Notes under the pieces: generated by a model
The model's input: the letters and a program-made list of their open reading frames with translations, nothing else
Databases searched by the model: none
What the model was told of the DNA's origin: nothing
Shown here: in pieces, positions 59,601 to 64,000 of the stretch
Numbering within the stretch: position 1 is the stretch's first letter
Layout of the letters: each line of letters opens with the position of its first letter
Origin: Marsupella aquatica
Taxonomy: Eukaryota; Marchantiophyta
Assembly (NCBI GenBank): GCA_973895155.1
Contig: OZ316898.1
Coordinates: forward strand, 16,182,001 to 16,246,000
DNA length: 64,000 nt
Direction: 5' to 3'
Made by a program: the position numbers and the translations under genes

Positions 59601-62600
59601 TTGCGTTGCAATTTTAGCAGCGTCAGCAGGGGGACCTCGACCACCAAAATTCGCCACTGCCCACTTGGCAATCGTACAGGCGAGCTTCATTTCCTGAAAA
59701 ATTAAAGCGATCACAATGTGCCAAGGGTGATGAGGAGACGCAGCTTCGAGTCTTTACACGTCTAGTTTCAAAGTAACACAAAAGATGTCAGGCGGAGGAA
59801 AACGAAGTTGTGTACAGGAACAAACTGATATTGGAACTCATATCTTGACAAACCTTAGAATTGAAATTCCATTTTCCGTCCCTTGGCTTCTCCTCTCTAT
59901 TACGCCCGAACAGTAGCTGCTGGTGCCAAATGGAACAATTGGAAGAATGGGCAGGGCGGGAAGGAAATTCACAGGCCAGGCGAATAATAAGTACAATTGA
60001 GATATCTTCAGGGAATCATTTGAGTTGAGACGAAAGCTTGAACTGTAAAGCCGTCTAAACTACCATCCAGTCAACCAAGTTGCAAAAATGCTTTGAGGGG
60101 GGCCTTACACTTGGAGGATCCAGAATCCGACCCCTCACTTTAACCATGTTCGGCTCAATCTTGACATTAAACTCCTTTATCAATTCATCGTTGTTGTAGT
60201 CGTTGGCAGTAATGGCCTGCACGACATCCGCAGCGCAGTATACGCAACAAGTCAAAAGAACAGTAATCACCAACCAATGACTAGCCTTCTCAAATGTACA
60301 TTCAAATCGTTAGCGGAGTTCAGAAGAATGAACCACAACGCTGGAGAGAAAAACAGACCCCTAGTTGTGAGCACTAACCGCGGCACAACTAGTCGGAAGG
60401 AATCGCCCTAGCACATTCAAAACAAAGGACCAGCACCGCATGGTAACCATTACCTGCTGGCAAACAGCTCTTCTCTCATCAGGATCTTTTCGCGCGCAGT
60501 CGATGTGATTCTTTCTCTGGACGCCATTCAGGTTTCGCTTGTACCTTTGCCCTTCTAGTATCTTGCAAAGCTATTGGTGACAGCACCCATCATATCAAAA
60601 GACTAATCACACAATAACATAGAATCCACAAAATACTCCAATTTATATCAGAGCCTCTACGAATTCCTATGAGAACGCAACTAACGTATGAAAGTAGGCT
60701 GATTTCTGTAACAAGGTAAGGAAAAGCACGAGTGGAGGACCTCAATAGGTACGTAGTTTGGCTTGTTAGCTCGGCCCAAGTCGAGGGCAGGTAGTTGCGG
60801 ATACTGCAACCTCAACTTACGCTCGTTTTGAAAATAATTCGCTACCGTGACCTCTTCAGTTCCCGAGAGCTCACCATTGGCATCTCTTTTCTTCTTCTCA
60901 AACCTTGCGAGGCACACGGAGGATCGAAAGTTAATACTCTCGGTCCAGTGCACATGGTGCAATAATCTAAAAATGATGAAAATGGAAGGCGAATTTACTC
61001 AAGAAGGGCTTGTGATACTCACGTGAGTACATGACAGCCCTTGGGACTAAGGCCAAAGATCTTCTGCTTCCTTCCAGAATAGGTCTCCACTTGTACGCCC
61101 TTCAAAACTCGTCTCACCTGAAAATGAGAGAAAATGAACATCTCCCTGAACCAAAGTAGGGCAACGAACGAAATCGGGTAGAGGCATTAGAGTCGATCAT
61201 GCAGTACTAACAAATATGACATGATACCGTGGGTCCATGAAAAGACACGATACCTTTTGCCACTCATTGTCTCCAAAATATTTCGGATCTTTTTTACAAT
61301 GATCCTGAATGAATTGAAGTACCCGACATGGCTTGATCACAGTTGTCGTTGAAAGATCTGAAGAAGACCACCAGCATTCAGTATGTGGTCCATGAAAATG
61401 AGTGATTAAGACAGCAAATTTACGAGGCCCAACAACAAAAACATCGAATGCTGCAGTGACCAGCTAAACCTCTGCACTGACCACCATACTGTGGTGAAGG
61501 GCAAGAAACAGGTACTCGAGCCGAATACGGGTAAAAGACCAGACTGGCAACGTCGCCAATAGCTTCTACTAAGGTAGAACGATTTCAGCTCCTTTGAAGG
61601 AGTGAATGAAAGAACAAGATGACTGCCTCACCAAAATTCAGAGTCAAGCAACCTCCAGAGGTGGGCCTGAAGCTGCAGTGGAACCCATTCCACGACTGCA
61701 CGCCCTCTCCAATTTCGCCCACACCTTTCCCGAGGGAGCTATGGAAGTAGCTGTCACGGATAAGCAAGTAACCTCTGCATTTCACAAAATGTTTCCCACA
61801 CGACGGTGAGAATCCATGATGCCACTTCATCGGAGAATTTTAGCCATTCAATCCTTACAGCAAACATGACAATTCAGGACCTTCGTGCGGCATGTTCTCG
61901 AAGCATGATGTCAAGGACGCGCAGGGCGTCCTGAGCTTGGCGTTGGGGTAACTCATCACCGCTCCCTTTCAGCACTGCCTGAATAGCACCCATGTTTACT
62001 TTGGCGGCAAAAAGAATTTCTACGTCGAAGTCCCGGCCTCCAATTCTTCTCCTCTGCGACGGCCTCCCCTCCTCATCTCCCGGGCTGCCTCCCCCCACAC
62101 CTCCACTGTTGCCTCCTCGCCTAAGAACCAGAGACGAGAATAAAGATTCCAAATTCAAAACATGCAAATGACAGTCTCCAGCCAGCTTCAAGAGACAATT
62201 GTCGCAGTTTCAGCAATAACAGTAAAACAAGGAGATATACCTTCCTCGACCGGGCTCATCGTCGAGATGCACCGGAAATTGGTGGCTGTTGAAAGGAAGG
62301 GGGCCGACTGTAAACAAGCTCTTCTCTCCGTCGTAAGCAAAGCGCTTCCCATTTAGAAAGTCTCGCCCAAACGTTTCGTATAACTTCTCCATGACCTTCC
62401 TGCTCACTACTTTCTTTGTTACAGGATCAATAGTCACCTGCATTCAGACATTTCCGGAGAAGATATGATTGTCTAGGTACAGCTTGATCACAAGAAGAGC
62501 AAATAGGAACCTCGAGAAAAACTCCTGTGCAAACTTGCAAAATCCCAGATTACCACAACGAAATTAGTCCCAGATAACATCAATGAACACCAGAAAAGGG

Positions 62601-63154
62601 ATTTAGTTTGCCCTGCAGCGAGCTCTAAAGATTTGGAAGCACGACAAACCCCATTGACTTCTACACTACTACACCATTACAAACCCACGCAAAATATCAT
62701 TACGGTTGCCAAATATTAAAATTTCAGAACTTGTCAAGATGCCTTTATGCCAGATAACTAGGGACGAAGAAACAGAAATGGCATTCACTGCAGTGGGCAT
62801 TCTTACATTGTAATGGTAGACATCGCCTCGGGGATTGAAGTCAACTTTGTAATGATTTGTGAGCAATGGAGTTGGACTCCCTTTCTTGCCAAAATCACCG
62901 TTTCTCGTCATCTGCTTCACTTTTTGTCCAAGGCTCCCAGATGGCTTGCTCGTCCCGGCTAATCCCGATGGCGCTGCCTTGGGGAGACCTGGCCTTGGGC
63001 CCAGCCCACCAGGCACATCACTGGTGGTTGCTGCTGTCGTGCCAGAAACATTCGAAGATCCTGGCAGTCCAGAGAGTTCAGCCAGTCTTGGTGCTGCACT
63101 CATTCCAGGTGGTCCCCCTGGAGGTCGGGGCGGCAAGTTCTCCGGCGGGTCCAT
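56634..63154 (-). CDS. AGO: Argonaute protein, catalytically complete, 21 exons
   Basis: Exons (minus): 63154-62807, 62437-62241, 62120-61881, 61774-61632, 61357-61254, 61117-61023, 60903-60741, 60570-60454, 60216-60109, 59916-59854, 59693-59553, 59298-59145, 58926-58811, 58681-58544, 58420-58287, 58102-58022, 57897-57707, 57526-57453, 57345-57251, 57072-57041, 56797-56634. Phases agree; 2898 nt, 965 residues. A Pro/Gly-rich N terminus precedes the N domain ([12 protein letters not shown]), linker, PAZ, MID and PIWI. The slicer tetrad is present: D693 ([10 protein letters not shown]), E734 (TEMIEGL), D782 (YRDGVSESQ), H919 (YYAHLAA). VSHGSPG and QYLTNV are AGO4-clade-like; [19 protein letters not shown] and SYARCT are AGO1-clade-like. 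It loads small RNA to guide silencing, by cleavage or DNA methylation. The start at 63154 was chosen because the upstream in-frame codons are hydrophobic and unlike Argonautes. Two donors are weak (GTCCTG, GTCCTC). Confidence 0.95.
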
Positions 63155-64000
63155 TACCTCGAACAGACGCAAAAATGCCCAGGCAAATGACACTAGCAGG
63201 AAGCACGACGTGTACTTGAGGCAGTGGGAGCAGCACACTAGAGAGACTTTGAAGACCTTCGAACTTTCAAGAAAATGGGCGAGGAGAGGCGAAACAGATT
63301 GACATGACGAGTGATAAACCAAGAAGTGTTTAGCTCAGCCAGAGCACCAAAGTTCTATAGAAAGGCTAGGGCTTCAAAACGATGAAGCTCAGTATGTCCA
63401 GGAGGCAAGGCATGTGGGGCGGTGGCAGCGAGCTTTCGCCTCCCCCTTCGCTTCACTCGAGACAACAGCTCTCTAAAATTGAGCGCCCAACTGATCCTCG
63501 GACAGCAGCCGGAAGGCTTTGAATGAAACATATTCTCCCACTGATCCCCACAGGGAAGAGATTTGCAATACCCGTCCACACGCTCCATCCATCCAGCGGT
63601 CCATCCCTCCTATGCCATCCAGCAATCGCCGTGATCGTCCTCTTCTGTTCAACTGGTGTCTGGCTTTCATCTACAAAGACGCCGTCTACTGGCTGCTCTC
63701 TCATCAACATCCCCAAACGAAGCTGACTGCTCGACACCGTGTCTCACTCTTCGCAGACCAGGGGTACAACACTATGTCCACCGGATCCGATCTTCATTCC
63801 TGCTAGACAAAAGCCCAGGTCGTTAATCTCAGGGCCTTGCTTTCCCCCGCCAGGCCGCCACCTACGTATCCTACCGCCATCCCGACCAACCATTCAGTCG
63901 TTTCACGACTCATTTCCAGCAAAATGAGTTCAATTTCGTGTCGGGAGGGCCTCACAGTAATATTCAACCTACGGTCTGATCCTGCAAGAGCAGCTCCTGC
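63155..64000. other. Upstream region of the Argonaute gene
   Basis: Presumed promoter and 5' UTR on the minus strand. In-frame open sequence continues to 63322 before the chosen ATG. No TATA box or other gene is recognised; plus-strand frames here are short and without coding character. Confidence 0.4.

Noticed and set aside
62859-63302. 147-codon plus-strand open frame
   Set aside because: It is antisense to exon 1 of the Argonaute gene and owes its length to GC-rich Pro/Gly codons on the other strand.
62669-63322. Upstream start for the Argonaute at 63322
   Set aside because: It would add 56 mostly hydrophobic residues with many Cys and Ser, unlike any Argonaute N terminus; [12 protein letters not shown] at 63154 fits the family.

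Overview
This window is nuclear DNA of a streptophyte (green plant lineage). Three intron-containing plant-type genes lie at its two ends, and the roughly 43 kb between them is a graveyard of nested retrotransposons. Plant hallmarks are the At2g33490-type BAR/proline-rich gene, the LEA14 gene, the DEDH Argonaute, Met-tRNA-type primer-binding sites and short TTTAGGG runs. The BAR protein and the Argonaute both look far from angiosperm versions, so a bryophyte or charophyte alga seems more likely than a flowering plant. That is inference; the species cannot be read from the sequence.

Layout. (1) 1656-7915 (+): a 12-exon gene I reconstructed for an 831-residue BAR-domain/proline-rich protein. 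(2) 7916-10104: 3' flank with a decayed ~67-bp tandem array. (3) 10105-16330 (+): the pol part of a Ty1/Copia element running directly into the pol part of a Ty3/Gypsy element, both full of stops and frameshifts. (4) 16690-50605: a nested complex. An element here called X (plus copy A, 16690-19270 and 49881-50605) was split by a minus-strand Copia element Y (19271-49875). Y has ~330-bp LTRs, a PBS, a PPT and a perfect 5-bp target duplication (AGAGT). Y was itself split twice: by a ~15.5-kb block (about 20.61-36.09 kb) and by an LTR element Z (about 37.13-45.71 kb). Z carries a second, inverted copy of X (copy B, 40325-44345). Three MITE-like insertions with 8-bp target duplications decorate these layers. 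(5) 50960-52081: a LINE tail and a perfect solo LTR. (6) 53957-54829 (+): LEA14, two exons, 151 residues. (7) 56634-63154 (-): an intact 21-exon Argonaute, 965 residues, with the full D-E-D-H slicer tetrad and a mix of AGO4-like and AGO1-like motifs.

How the parts relate. LEA14 and the Argonaute converge on a 1.8-kb spacer that holds a 72-bp tandem repeat. The transposon island shows many stop codons that a single C-to-T change could produce, as expected of long-methylated repeats; an Argonaute of the kind that can guide such methylation lies a few kb away. That link is only suggestive. No CRISPR array, rRNA or tRNA gene was recognised.
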